Assembly (NCBI RefSeq): GCF_001279775.1
Contig: NZ_LGDG01000234.1
Location: 1 to 64,000, forward strand
From: Streptomyces sp. MMG1533
Lineage (GTDB): Bacteria > Actinomycetota > Actinomycetes > Streptomycetales > Streptomycetaceae
Length of the DNA: 64,000 bases
Reading direction: 5' to 3'
The position numbers and the translations under genes were made by a program. Shown piece after piece: positions 42,489 through 50,936 of this stretch (positions within the stretch are counted from its first letter, which is position 1; each line of letters opens with the position of its first letter). The notes under the pieces are model-generated. The model made no database searches, had not been told where the DNA came from, and saw nothing but the letters and a program-made list of their open reading frames with translations.

Positions 42489-42560
42489 AGGGGCGCGGGG
42501 CGGTGACATGTGCGGCTCCGCCGCGCGGGCGCGACCGGCCACGACGAGCCCGCAGCCGCC
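42489..42560 (+). repeat. Streptomyces intergenic repeat, copy B
   Basis: Opposite orientation to 41588-41664, so the two copies flank the TetR gene as inverted repeats. Confidence 0.65.
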
Positions 42561-42581
42561 CGACGACGCCCCTCCGAGCTC

Positions 42582-43058
42582 CTAGGCGCCGTCCCCCGTG
42601 GCAAGCCGCGCCGGGAACCCGCCCGTGGCGACCGGCCCCCACCGCTCCGGCGTGACCCGGATGATCGACTTCCCCTGCTTCACCATGGCCGCCCGGTACT
42701 CGTCCCAGTCCGGGTGCTCACCGGCGATGTTCCGGTAGTACTCCACTAGCGGCTCGACGGACTCCGGCGTGTCGAGGACCTCGGCCGTGCCGTCGATCTG
42801 TACCCACGGCCCGTTCCAGTCGTCGCTGAGCACGATGAGGCTGACCCGCGCATCCCGCTTGGCGTTGCGGGTCTTGGCGCGCTCGGGGTAGGTCGACACG
42901 ACGATCCGCCCCGAGTCGTCGACCCCGCAGGTCAACGGCGACCCCTGGGGGCTGCCGTCGGACCGGCGGGTCAGCAGGATGGCGTGGTGACGGGGGCGTA
43001 CGAAGTCCAGCAGGTCGTCCAGTGATACGGCCGTGTTGGTCGCGATGTTCGGTGCCAT
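42582..43058 (-). CDS. PPOX-class F420-dependent oxidoreductase
   Basis: 158 residues. The split-barrel pattern HHAILLTRRSDGSPQGSPLTCGVDD, RIVVSTYPERAKTRNAKRDARVSLIVLSDDW and GPWVQIDGTAEVL is that of actinobacterial PPOX-class proteins, which use coenzyme F420 (or flavin) to reduce small substrates. The substrate is unknown. The cofactor is inferred from the subfamily look. ATG at 43058. Monocistronic by position, in the same direction as the STAS gene upstream. Confidence 0.85.
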   Translation of the reverse strand: MAPNIATNTAVSLDDLLDFVRPRHHAILLTRRSDGSPQGSPLTCGVDDSGRIVVSTYPERAKTRNAKRDARVSLIVLSDDWNGPWVQIDGTAEVLDTPESVEPLVEYYRNIAGEHPDWDEYRAAMVKQGKSIIRVTPERWGPVATGGFPARLATGDGA

Positions 43059-43148
43059 GGGCCCAGCCTAGGACGCCCGGCCACCACTCCTGGGATCCCG
43101 GCCCACGACTCCTGCGGCTCCTGCGGCTCCACCGGACTCCCGCGGTTC

Positions 43149-43577
43149 CTACGACTCCAGCGCCTCGGCGAGGTTGTCGTACACGGGAACGTCCCGCCGT
43201 ACCCCGCTCAGCTCCAGGACGCGACAGGCCACCCCGTCGGGCATCGCCACCACCCGTATTCGCGCGCGGGGCCAAAGGCCGCGGCGTACGTCCTCGACGA
43301 GCCGTACGCCCTGGGAGTCCATGAAGTGGGTCCCGGTGAGGTCAAGGACCAGCAGCCGCAGCCGGTCGGCGCGGTCGTCCACGGCGGACATGATGCGGTG
43401 GTACAGGCCCGCCGCGTTGCAGAGGTCGATTTCGGGGGGCAGTTCGATCACGGTGCAGCCGGGCAGATCGCGCAGATCACGCAGCTCGCACGGATTCGGG
43501 AAGAAGGTCACGGCACTCACCTGGCAGACGTTCGTCCGGATTCCGGGGAGGCCACTTCCTGACCTGTCGGCCCCCAT
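43149..43577 (-). CDS. STAS-domain anti-sigma-factor antagonist
   Basis: 142 residues. The STAS domain occupies about 38-135, with VIELPPEIDLCNAAGL and the phosphorylation-loop segment LDLTGTHFMDSQGVRLVEDV, where Ser is the expected target of an anti-sigma kinase. These proteins free SigB/SigF-type sigma factors, and two such sigma factors lie about 7 kb away. The start is uncertain: ATG at 43577 gives a long N-terminal tail, and a GTG about 60 bases downstream would give a more typical length. Confidence 0.8.
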   Translation of the reverse strand: MGADRSGSGLPGIRTNVCQVSAVTFFPNPCELRDLRDLPGCTVIELPPEIDLCNAAGLYHRIMSAVDDRADRLRLLVLDLTGTHFMDSQGVRLVEDVRRGLWPRARIRVVAMPDGVACRVLELSGVRRDVPVYDNLAEALES

Positions 43578-43731
43578 TCCACCATGCCGACGAGCGCGCC
43601 CGAAAGTGCCCGCGGCCAGGCTTCAGCCGGACGTCACTTCGATGCAACAGAGCAGATAAAGTGCTGTCCGTCCTGTGCTCGCAGTCGGGAATGTGCTGCG
43701 GAGCTCTCCTGCGCACGGCCGTTGGTCGTGC

Positions 43732-44454
43732 ATGCCGAAGAGGTTCGTGGTGGCTGCGTCCGAGTTTCCTGATTTGCCCCGTTTTCCTGCCGGTTTCGAG
43801 CTGGCGGAAGCCCTGACGGTGGCAGCTCAGCAACTGCACGACACAGTCACCCCGCACAGCACGATGCGTGCGGCGGTCCGGCTGGCCGTCCACATCCTGC
43901 CCGGCGCCGATCACGCGGGCATCTCCGTCATCGAGCGACTCCAGCACCGCCGTACGGTCGCCTGGACCGACGAGGTCGTGCGCTCGGCCGAGTCCACGCA
44001 CCCGGGACGCGAGCAGGACCCGTACTGGGAGGGCCTGTGGACCGCGCCCGTCGTACGGGTCGAGGACAGCGAGGCCGACGACGGCGGGACCGTGCTGTCG
44101 GAGCTGGGCCTGCGCTCGGCGCTGTCGCTCAGGCTGCGCGCCGACCGCCGCCGCCTGACCGTGCTCACGGCGTACGCCCGCAAGCCGCGCGCCTTCGACG
44201 AGGCCGGCGTCCGCATCGGCCGGCTGTTCACCGCGCACGTCAGCCTCGCCCTCGACTCCGCGACCGAACGCGAGCAGCTGACCGAGGCCATGCGCACCCG
44301 GGACCTGATCGGACAGGCCACCGGGATCCTGATGGAGCGGATGGACATGGACGCCGCGGAGGCCTTCGAGTCCCTGGTGAAGGCCTCGCAGCGGGAGAAC
44401 GTCAAGCTGCGCGACCTCGCCCGCCGCATCGTCGATGCGAACAACGCCACATGA
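43732..44454 (+). CDS. GAF-ANTAR RNA-binding regulator (first of a pair)
   Basis: About 240 residues. A GAF domain at about 25-170 binds an unknown small ligand. A C-terminal ANTAR domain at about 175-235 (MRTRDLIGQATGILMERMDMDAAEAFESL) belongs to the antiterminator type that binds paired hairpins in nascent RNA. The start was placed at the ATG at 43732; a GTG a few codons later is possible. The next gene has the same architecture, so they may be an ancient duplication. Confidence 0.85.
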   Translation: MPKRFVVAASEFPDLPRFPAGFELAEALTVAAQQLHDTVTPHSTMRAAVRLAVHILPGADHAGISVIERLQHRRTVAWTDEVVRSAESTHPGREQDPYWEGLWTAPVVRVEDSEADDGGTVLSELGLRSALSLRLRADRRRLTVLTAYARKPRAFDEAGVRIGRLFTAHVSLALDSATEREQLTEAMRTRDLIGQATGILMERMDMDAAEAFESLVKASQRENVKLRDLARRIVDANNAT

Positions 44455-44507
44455 CCGGGGAGGAGCGCCAAGGCGTTAACGGGCGTTGACGGGATATCCG
44501 TACGTCC

Positions 44508-45215
44508 ATGAGCCCTGACATGCCCGACACGCTGGAAATGGCCATCGTGCGCAGCAGCGGCCTCGACACGCTGCTGCGCGATCTGACCGACCGTGCCGTC
44601 GAGGCGGTGCCCGGTGCCTCCGCATGCAGCATCACCGTGCGCCGCGCCGACCGTCTGCTGACCCTGGCGGGCAGCCGCGGCCTGCCCAGCGGCCTCGACC
44701 AGCGCCAGTACGAGAACGGCTCCGGGCCCTGTGTGGAGGCCGCCGAGACCAACGCCGAGCAGTACGCCCCCGACCTGGAGGCGGAGACCCGCTGGCCCAC
44801 CTACACGTCGTACGCCCTCTCGGCCGGCGTGCGCTGCGTGCTGGCGCTGCCGATCGACGTCGAGGGCGAGAGAGGCGCCGCCCTCAACCTCTACGGTGTC
44901 GAGACGGCGTCGCTGGGCCGGGGGCGGGACGCGGCCCGCGCGTTCGCCGCCCGGGTGGGGGACGCGATCAACGTCGCCCTGCGCGTCGAACGCCGCCGCG
45001 AGTCGACCGCCGACGTGCGCACCGCCCTGCTCTCCCGCAGCGTCATCGACCAGGCGATCGGCATCCTCATGGCCCAGGAGCGGATCGACGCCGGCATCGC
45101 CCTGGAACGCCTGCGCCGCGTCTCCATGGACCACAACGTCAAACTCCGGGACCTGTGCACCGACCTGGTGGCGCGGGTGAGCGGCGACGGGCGGACCGCA
45201 CGTGGCCGGAAGTGA
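44508..45215 (+). CDS. GAF-ANTAR RNA-binding regulator (second of a pair)
   Basis: 235 residues. GAF domain at about 15-160 (ENGSGPCVEAAETN is a conserved GAF segment). ANTAR at about 165-225 (LLSRSVIDQAIGILMAQERIDAGIALERLRRVS). It follows the first GAF-ANTAR gene by 53 bases and may be cotranscribed. It has no kinase or receiver domain, so the input is ligand binding. No ANTAR RNA target was identified in the window. Confidence 0.87.
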   Translation: MSPDMPDTLEMAIVRSSGLDTLLRDLTDRAVEAVPGASACSITVRRADRLLTLAGSRGLPSGLDQRQYENGSGPCVEAAETNAEQYAPDLEAETRWPTYTSYALSAGVRCVLALPIDVEGERGAALNLYGVETASLGRGRDAARAFAARVGDAINVALRVERRRESTADVRTALLSRSVIDQAIGILMAQERIDAGIALERLRRVSMDHNVKLRDLCTDLVARVSGDGRTARGRK

Positions 45216-45313
45216 GCGGCGAGAGGGTTCCGGTCCGCCGGGAGGCAGGGCGGGCCGGTTCCACTTCGCCCGGACGGCTGCGGGCCACCGCCCCGACGCC
45301 CTAGCGTGACCGC

Positions 45314-45703
45314 ATGAGCGCGGAAGACCTCAGCCCCGAGGACCAGTGGCCGCTGCCACCCGCCTGGATGTGGGACTGCGCCGAGTGCATCCGCCGGTAC
45401 GAGGCGATGAAGCACGCGCAGGCCGTCATCGCCGGACTGACCGCGGAGGACCCCGGCGTCGACTGGGACGTCACCGACAGCATCGTCGGCACCCAGATCG
45501 ACCTCGGCCGGCACCTCGCCGACGCGCACCGCGGGTCCCTGCCGGACCGGGACCCCGAGTGCCGCACCTGCGCCGACCACCAGGCCTCCGTGGAGCGGAT
45601 GGAGGAGCGCGCGCCGGACCTGCTGCCGGGGGCCGTCATGGCCGCCGAGGAACACCGGGCCCGCCATCTGTTCGCGCCGCCCCGGATCGTCGGCCTCATG
45701 TAG
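45314..45703 (+). CDS. hypothetical protein with paired cysteines and histidines
   Basis: 129 residues. WMWDCAECIRRYEAMKHA in the first third and RHLADAHRGS, DPECRTCADHQASVERM in the second suggest two CxxC-type zinc sites on a helical protein. I do not recognise the family. ATG at 45314 is 98 bases after the GAF-ANTAR gene in the same direction. It is convergent with the YceI gene. Confidence 0.6.
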   Translation: MSAEDLSPEDQWPLPPAWMWDCAECIRRYEAMKHAQAVIAGLTAEDPGVDWDVTDSIVGTQIDLGRHLADAHRGSLPDRDPECRTCADHQASVERMEERAPDLLPGAVMAAEEHRARHLFAPPRIVGLM

Positions 45704-45734
45704 GCGCGCCGGACTCATGTAGGCCCGCCGGACA

Positions 45735-46556
45735 TCAGGCCTGCGGGAGCGAATCCCCCTGCACCGCCTGGATGTCCAGCTCCACCTTGAGCGTCGTGCC
45801 GATGGCCGCGATGCCCGCCTGGACGACCTGGTTGTAGTCCATGGCGAAGTCCTCGCGCCGCAGTTGGGCCGTGGCGCGGAAGGCCGCCCGGGTGCCGCCC
45901 CAGGGGTCCGAGCCGGTGCCGAGGTAGGCCAGGTCCAGGTCCACCGGTCGTACGACTCCGTGCAACTCCAGCTCCCCGTGGACCGTCCAGCGGTCCGAAC
46001 CCGCCGCCGTCAGCCCCGCCGAACGGTAGGTGATCTCCGGGAAGCGCTCCACGTCCAGGAAGTCCGCGGACCTCAGGTGGGTGTCCCGCATGCCGTTGCC
46101 GGTGTCGATGGACGCGGCCCGGACGACCGCCTCCACCCGGGACTTGGACACGTCGTCGGGGGCGACCTCGATCGAGGCCGCGAAGTCGGTGAACCGTCCG
46201 TGCATGCTGGAGATCCCCAGGTGCTGGGCCACCGCGGCCACACTGGAGTGCGCCGGGTCGACGGTCCACGGCCCCGGCGGCGGCAGCTCGGTGCCGCCCT
46301 GCCGGGCCAGCGTCACCGTGCCGACCTCGGCCCGCCCGCTCGCGGTGACGAGGGCGCTCGCGGCGGCGGGCGCGTACCCGACCGCCGTGACGATGACGGT
46401 GTACGCCCCCGGCGCGAGCCCGGTCGCGTCCCGCACGACCCCGTCCCCGTCGGCCTCGGCGCGCAGCACCTGCGAGCCGGTCATGTCGGTCACCGTGACG
46501 ACCGCGTGCGACACGGCCCATCCGTCCCGCGTACGGATCTTCGCGGTCAGTCCCAT
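45735..46556 (-). CDS. YceI-family protein with N-terminal carboxypeptidase-regulatory-like domain
   Basis: 273 residues. The first about 85 residues form a beta-sandwich of the CarboxypepD-reg type (LTAKIRTRDGWAVSHAVVTV, GLAPGAYTVIVTAVGY). The remainder is YceI (WTVDPAHSSVAAVAQHLG, GMRDTHLRSADFLDVERFPEI, GVVRPVDLDLAYLG), a lipocalin-like barrel that binds polyprenoid or other lipid-like ligands. No signal peptide is visible. ATG at 46556 with GAGGAG nine bases upstream. The next gene upstream, an exporter, carries three domains of the same regulatory type at its C-terminus. Confidence 0.85.
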   Translation of the reverse strand: MGLTAKIRTRDGWAVSHAVVTVTDMTGSQVLRAEADGDGVVRDATGLAPGAYTVIVTAVGYAPAAASALVTASGRAEVGTVTLARQGGTELPPPGPWTVDPAHSSVAAVAQHLGISSMHGRFTDFAASIEVAPDDVSKSRVEAVVRAASIDTGNGMRDTHLRSADFLDVERFPEITYRSAGLTAAGSDRWTVHGELELHGVVRPVDLDLAYLGTGSDPWGGTRAAFRATAQLRREDFAMDYNQVVQAGIAAIGTTLKVELDIQAVQGDSLPQA

Positions 46557-46642
46557 CTCACGTAACTCCTCGACTGAGACCGGCCCGTGGCGGTGCGCAC
46601 CTCCGCTCGGAGTGCACACGCCGCCACGGGCCGGGGTCCGAA

Positions 46643-49189
46643 CTACTCGCCGGGGTGGGCGAGTTCGATGTCGTGGTCGTCGACTCCGCGACCGTTCACG
46701 GTCAGAGCCGTGGCGAGCGGCGGGTACCCCGTCGCGATGACGGTGTAGTCGCCGCCGTCCAGGTCGGTGAAGGCGTAGGCCCCGTCCGTCCCGGTGGTGG
46801 CCGTGCCGACCACGTTGCCCGCCGCGTCCACGAGCGTGACCCGCGCGTCCGCCAGCGGACCGTGCGGCGCCCGTACGACACCCTGGAGTTGCGCTCCGGC
46901 ATCGAGGTCCACCTCGATCCGGGTGACCCCGGTCCCGCCGACCTCGACGGGCAGGGCACGCGGCCGGAACCCGGCGGCGTTCACGGCGACGGTCACCGTC
47001 CCCGGCACCAGCTCGGTGAAGGAGAACTCGCCCTGCTCGCCGGTGGCGGCGGTGGCCAGCAGGTCACCGCGCACGTCCGTCACGATCACCATGGCGTCCT
47101 TGACGGGCAGCGCGCCCTGCGCGGCCCGCACCACACCGCCGAGCCCGCTGGTGCCGCTGAGCAGGATGTCGTACGGCACCGGCTCGTCGCCGACGACCAC
47201 GGTGGACGCCTGCGGCTGGAACCCGTCGGCGGAGGCGATCAGGACGTACGACCCGGTGCCCGGCGCGTCCACCGCGTAGGAACCGTCGGCCTGCGCGACC
47301 GACCGGCCGAGCTGCCGTCCCGACAGCGAGATCAGCGTGACGGCGGCCTGCGGGACGGGCGCGCTCTCGGCACCGCGGACGTGGCCGCGTACCGGAATTC
47401 CACCGGACACCGGTGCGGTCTCCCTTTCGGCGGTGGCGACGGCCGCGAGCTTCTGCGTGCCCTGCGGACCGGCTTCGGGACCGGCTTCAGGACCGGCTTC
47501 GGCGCTCGTCTCGGCGACGGCCCAGCTCGGGACCCTCTCCTCGGCGACCGAAGCGATGCCGGCGGGGGCCTCGCCGGCGGGCGTCTTCGCGTTCGCCGCG
47601 GCGGCCTGCGCCAGCCCGCCCGAGGTCCGCAGCGGGACCTCCTTGATGAACAGCGTGACGAGGAAGGCGACCAGCGCGAGCGGCGCGGCGATCAGGAAGA
47701 CGTCCGCGATGCCGTGGCCGTACGCGCTCTCCATCACGGTGCGCAGCGGACCGGGCAGGCCGTCCATGTCCGGGATGCTGCTGCCGGAGCTCGAACCGGC
47801 AGCGGCGGCCGCGTACTTGGGGTCGAGGGTGGCGAGGCCGTCCTTGGCGTAGTCGGTGATCCGGTTGGCCATGACGGCGCCCAGCGCCGAGACGCCGACC
47901 GCACCGCCGAGGGACCGGAAGAACGTCACCGTGGAGCTGGCCGCGCCCAGGTCGGACGGGGCCACCTGGTTCTGCGTGCACAGCACCAGGTTCTGCATCA
48001 TCATGCCGACGCCGAGGCCGAGCAGCGCCATGAAGATCGCGATGTGCCAGTACTCGGTGTCGTAGCGGATCGTGCCGAGCAGCCCCAGACCCGCGGTCAC
48101 CAGCACACCGCCGGCCAGCAGCCAGGCCTTCCAGCGGCCGGTCTTGGTGATGACCTGCCCGGAGACCGTCGACGAGATGAACAGCCCGCCGATCATCGGG
48201 ATGGTCATCACGCCCGACATCGTCGGGGACTTGTCGCGAGCCAGCTGGAAGTACTGGCTGAAGAAGACCGTGCCGGTGAACATCGCGACGCCCACGAAGA
48301 GCGAGGCGATGGAGGACAGGGTGATGGTGCGGTTGCGGAACAGGCGCAGCGGAATGATCGGTTCGCTCGCCTTGGACTCGACGAGCACGAACAGCAGCCC
48401 GAGCACGACCGAGCCACCGACCATCGCGTACGTCTGCCACGACAGCCACTCGTACTTGTCACCGGCGAAGGTGACCCAGAGCAGCAGCAGCGAGACCGCG
48501 GCGGAGATGAGGAACGCGCCGCCCCAGTCGACCTTCACGTCCCGCTTCACGACGGGCAGGTGCAGGGTCTTCTGCAGCACGATCAGCGCGATGATCGCGA
48601 ACGGCACACCGACGTAGAAGCACCAGCGCCAGCCGAGCCAGCTCGTGTCGGTGATGACACCGCCGAGCAGCGGACCGCCGACGGTGGCGACGGCGAAGGT
48701 CGCGCCGAGGTAGCCGGAGTAACGCCCGCGCTCACGCGGGGAGATCATCGCGGCCATCACGATCTGCGCGAGGGCGGAGAGCCCGCCGACGCCGATGCCC
48801 TGGACGACACGGCAGGCGATCAGCATGCCGGGGTTCTGCGAGAGTCCGGCGGCGGCCGAGCCCAGCACATAGATGATCAGGGCAATCTGTACGAGCGCCT
48901 TCTTGCTGTACAGGTCGGAGAGCTTGCCCCACAGGGGCGTGGCCGCGGTCATGGAGAGCAGCGCGGCGGTGACGACCCAGGTGTAGGCGGACTGGCCGCC
49001 GCCCAGGTCGCCGATGATCTCGGGCAGGGCGTTGGTGACGATCGTCGACGACAGGATCGCGACGAACATGCCGAGCAACAGCCCGGACAGCGCCTCCATG
49101 ATCTGCCGGTGCGTCATCGGAGCGGCGTCGGAGGACCCACCTCCGTGCTTGGCGTGGGCCCGCACACCGGCTGGTGTGGTCGTTGCCAT
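46643..49189 (-). CDS. DHA2 MFS exporter fused to carboxypeptidase-regulatory-like repeats
   Basis: 848 residues. The N-terminal about 520 residues form a 14-helix DHA2 transporter (FVAILSSTIVTNALP, GKLSDLYSKKALVQ, GGPLLGGVITDTSW). After a linker with EAGPEAGPEAGP, a 12-bp DNA repeat near 47468-47505, come three beta-sandwich domains of the CarboxypepD-reg/CnaB type at about 600-680, 683-765 and 768-845. Examples are GSYAVDAPGTGSYVLIASADGF and GAYAFTDLDGGDYTVIATGY. The transporter tail is most likely cytosolic, which is unusual for such domains. ATG at 49189 with AAGGAA. It starts 13 bases after the MarR gene and forms an operon with it. Confidence 0.88.
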   Translation of the reverse strand: MATTTPAGVRAHAKHGGGSSDAAPMTHRQIMEALSGLLLGMFVAILSSTIVTNALPEIIGDLGGGQSAYTWVVTAALLSMTAATPLWGKLSDLYSKKALVQIALIIYVLGSAAAGLSQNPGMLIACRVVQGIGVGGLSALAQIVMAAMISPRERGRYSGYLGATFAVATVGGPLLGGVITDTSWLGWRWCFYVGVPFAIIALIVLQKTLHLPVVKRDVKVDWGGAFLISAAVSLLLLWVTFAGDKYEWLSWQTYAMVGGSVVLGLLFVLVESKASEPIIPLRLFRNRTITLSSIASLFVGVAMFTGTVFFSQYFQLARDKSPTMSGVMTIPMIGGLFISSTVSGQVITKTGRWKAWLLAGGVLVTAGLGLLGTIRYDTEYWHIAIFMALLGLGVGMMMQNLVLCTQNQVAPSDLGAASSTVTFFRSLGGAVGVSALGAVMANRITDYAKDGLATLDPKYAAAAAGSSSGSSIPDMDGLPGPLRTVMESAYGHGIADVFLIAAPLALVAFLVTLFIKEVPLRTSGGLAQAAAANAKTPAGEAPAGIASVAEERVPSWAVAETSAEAGPEAGPEAGPQGTQKLAAVATAERETAPVSGGIPVRGHVRGAESAPVPQAAVTLISLSGRQLGRSVAQADGSYAVDAPGTGSYVLIASADGFQPQASTVVVGDEPVPYDILLSGTSGLGGVVRAAQGALPVKDAMVIVTDVRGDLLATAATGEQGEFSFTELVPGTVTVAVNAAGFRPRALPVEVGGTGVTRIEVDLDAGAQLQGVVRAPHGPLADARVTLVDAAGNVVGTATTGTDGAYAFTDLDGGDYTVIATGYPPLATALTVNGRGVDDHDIELAHPGE

Positions 49190-49202
49190 GGGCTTCCTTC
49201 TC

Positions 49203-49748
49203 TTACTTGGTGATCGCGGGTGTACGGGGGGACTGCTCGACCACGGGAGTGGTGGGAGGGCGGGGCTCCGTGTCGGAGGGGAGCGCGGTGTGCGAGGCGT
49301 TGTGCGAGCCGTGCGGGACGCGGCAGTCGTCGAAGCTCGCCCTGAGCCGCGTCATCAGCGTGGTCAGCTGGGACACCTCGTCGTCGCTCCAGTCGCTCAG
49401 CCGCTCCGCGAGCATCCGGCAGGTCAGCCGGGACATCTCCGCCAGCCGCGCCCGGCCCGCGGGCGTGAGGTGCAGGATGCGGGAGCGCTTGTCCGCCGGG
49501 TCGGGGGAGCGGTCGATCCAGCCGCGCTCGGCCACATGGGCCACATGCCTGCTGGTCACCGACATGTCCACGGCGAGCAGCTCCGCGAGCTTGCTCATGC
49601 GCATGTCCCCGTGACGGCCGAGCAGCGTCAGCACGGCGGCGGAACCGCCCGGGCAGTCGGACGGCATGATCCGCCCCAACTCCCTCTTCACGGCGCCGAA
49701 GGCACTGAACTGACGGATCAGCTCCTCGTACTGCGCCTGCTCGGCCAT
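49203..49748 (-). CDS. MarR-family regulator of the exporter operon
   Basis: 181 residues. The winged helix-turn-helix (about 45-105: MRMSKLAELLAVDMSVTSRHVAHVAERGWI, then DPADKRSRI) is typical MarR. The tail of about 35 residues is Pro/Ser/Thr-rich. ATG at 49748 with GGGAGG close upstream. Two TTGC-N5-GCAA sites lie just upstream. It probably represses itself and the exporter until a ligand binds. Confidence 0.88.
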   Translation of the reverse strand: MAEQAQYEELIRQFSAFGAVKRELGRIMPSDCPGGSAAVLTLLGRHGDMRMSKLAELLAVDMSVTSRHVAHVAERGWIDRSPDPADKRSRILHLTPAGRARLAEMSRLTCRMLAERLSDWSDDEVSQLTTLMTRLRASFDDCRVPHGSHNASHTALPSDTEPRPPTTPVVEQSPRTPAITK

Positions 49749-49765
49749 CACACCTCCCGTGTTCG

Positions 49766-49807
49766 TTGCTTAGGGCAACCATAGAAGCGGTTGGTTGCTG
49801 CAGGCAA
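49766..49807. promoter_or_regulatory. two MarR operators
   Basis: TTGCTTAGGGCAA (49766-49778) and TTGCTGCAGGCAA (49795-49807) share TTGCT-N3-GGCAA, 29 bases apart. They precede the MarR-exporter operon. Confidence 0.65.
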
Positions 49808-49906
49808 ATAAAGTGGGGGTGATCGCGGTCAAAAACTTGGCAAAGGCAAGTATTGCGACCGTAAACACACAGGTAAGGGGATGCGGTGCGGACCCGGAGC
49901 CCCCAC

Positions 49907-49943
49907 TTGGGCCACACCCCCGGATTCGCTAGGGTCTCGGTGC
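49907..49943 (+). promoter_or_regulatory. promoter of a predicted leaderless mRNA
   Basis: TTGGGC (49907-49912), a 17-base spacer, then TAGGGT (49930-49935). The predicted start of transcription falls at or next to the ATG at 49944, and no ribosome binding site is present. Confidence 0.55.
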
Positions 49944-50147
49944 ATGGCTAACACCCAGGGCCCCCAGGGCAACCACGACCCCGCCGGCAGCACCCAGATG
50001 TTCCGCGCGTTCGTCGACGAGGCCCCTCAGGGCCGGCGGCAGCAGGCGGCTCCCTCTTCCTCGGGCGGTCCCCGCCTCGGCCTGATCATCGGCATCGTCG
50101 CCGCGGTGGCGATCGTTGCGGCGGTGGCCTGGCTGGCGCTCAAGTAA
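49944..50147 (+). CDS. 67-residue tail-anchored membrane protein
   Basis: A hydrophilic head (MANTQGPQGNHDPAGSTQMF) is followed by one C-terminal membrane helix (LGLIIGIVAAVAIVAAVAWLAL). It has no ribosome binding site but a well-placed promoter, so it is probably translated from a leaderless transcript. It is convergent with the lipoprotein gene. Function unknown. Confidence 0.65.
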   Translation: MANTQGPQGNHDPAGSTQMFRAFVDEAPQGRRQQAAPSSSGGPRLGLIIGIVAAVAIVAAVAWLALK

Positions 50148-50159
50148 CGCCGGTTGCCC

Positions 50160-50882
50160 TTACTTCCACTGGACGGACACGTCCTGCGTCTCCACGTGCA
50201 TGCCCCACGGCACGCGCCATACGTCGACGCACACCGTCCAGCTCTTCTCCGTCCGCGCGCCGGCCCCGATCGGCGCCGGGAGCTTTTCGGCGGACTCGAC
50301 CGTCGCCCAGTCGACACCGAGTGCGCCGATGACGTGCGTCCCGAAGGTCACGGTGCCCGAACGCACCGCGGTTCCCCCGGTGTTGTGGAAGGCGAGGGTG
50401 ACGTCCTCGCACCACCGCTTGTCGGTGGCCTCGCGCACGGGCTCGCCGACTCTCAGGGCGGCGGCGCCACCGGGTGCCGAGGGCCCGCCGCCGGGCGTCG
50501 GCGGTACCGCCGGACTCGCCGGACTCGCCGTCGTACGACCCGACTCGGCGTCCTCGGCCGAAGGCGCAGGCGCAGGCGGGCCGCCGCTCCCCGGGCGGGG
50601 CTGAGGTGTTGCGCCGACGCTCTCGGAAGGGGTGCGCGCGACAGGCGAGTTGCGGCCGGACGGCGTCTCGTCGAGCGGCACCAGCGTGACCTCCCCGGTG
50701 GGTGCCACCGCCGTACCCGAGACCTGGGGCGGGCCGCCCGCCGCGCCCGTGGCGACGTGTCCGCCGTCGCCGTCGCCCCCGCAGGCGGCCGCCATCCCGC
50801 CCAGGCAGACGACGGCCGCCGACGCGCCCAGCAGGGCGCCCCGACGGCCATGTGTCCATCCGGAACGTGTCGCTCGAAGCAT
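50160..50882 (-). CDS. secreted lipoprotein with C-terminal beta domain
   Basis: 240 residues. The signal peptide has twin arginines (HGRRGALLG) and a lipobox-like GMAAAC with Cys34, so it may be Tat-exported and lipidated. A Pro/Ser/Gly-rich disordered linker (about 40-140) leads to a C-terminal beta domain with WCEDVTLAFHNTGGTAVRSGTVTFGTHV and a Cys pair (WCEDV, TVCVDVW). The ATG is at 50882. The gene is in the same direction as sigN and sigF and downstream of sigN. Confidence 0.7.
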   Translation of the reverse strand: MLRATRSGWTHGRRGALLGASAAVVCLGGMAAACGGDGDGGHVATGAAGGPPQVSGTAVAPTGEVTLVPLDETPSGRNSPVARTPSESVGATPQPRPGSGGPPAPAPSAEDAESGRTTASPASPAVPPTPGGGPSAPGGAAALRVGEPVREATDKRWCEDVTLAFHNTGGTAVRSGTVTFGTHVIGALGVDWATVESAEKLPAPIGAGARTEKSWTVCVDVWRVPWGMHVETQDVSVQWK

Positions 50883-50936
50883 CGCGCCATGGTGGCTGAC
50901 ACTCCGTCAAAGAGGAAGCCTCACGCGTGACCTCCG

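Noticed and set aside
46655..49213. An 852-codon plus-strand open frame opposite the DHA2 exporter
   Set aside because: It is composed of Arg, Gly, Asp and His without hydrophobic segments; the minus strand encodes a typical 14-helix transporter.
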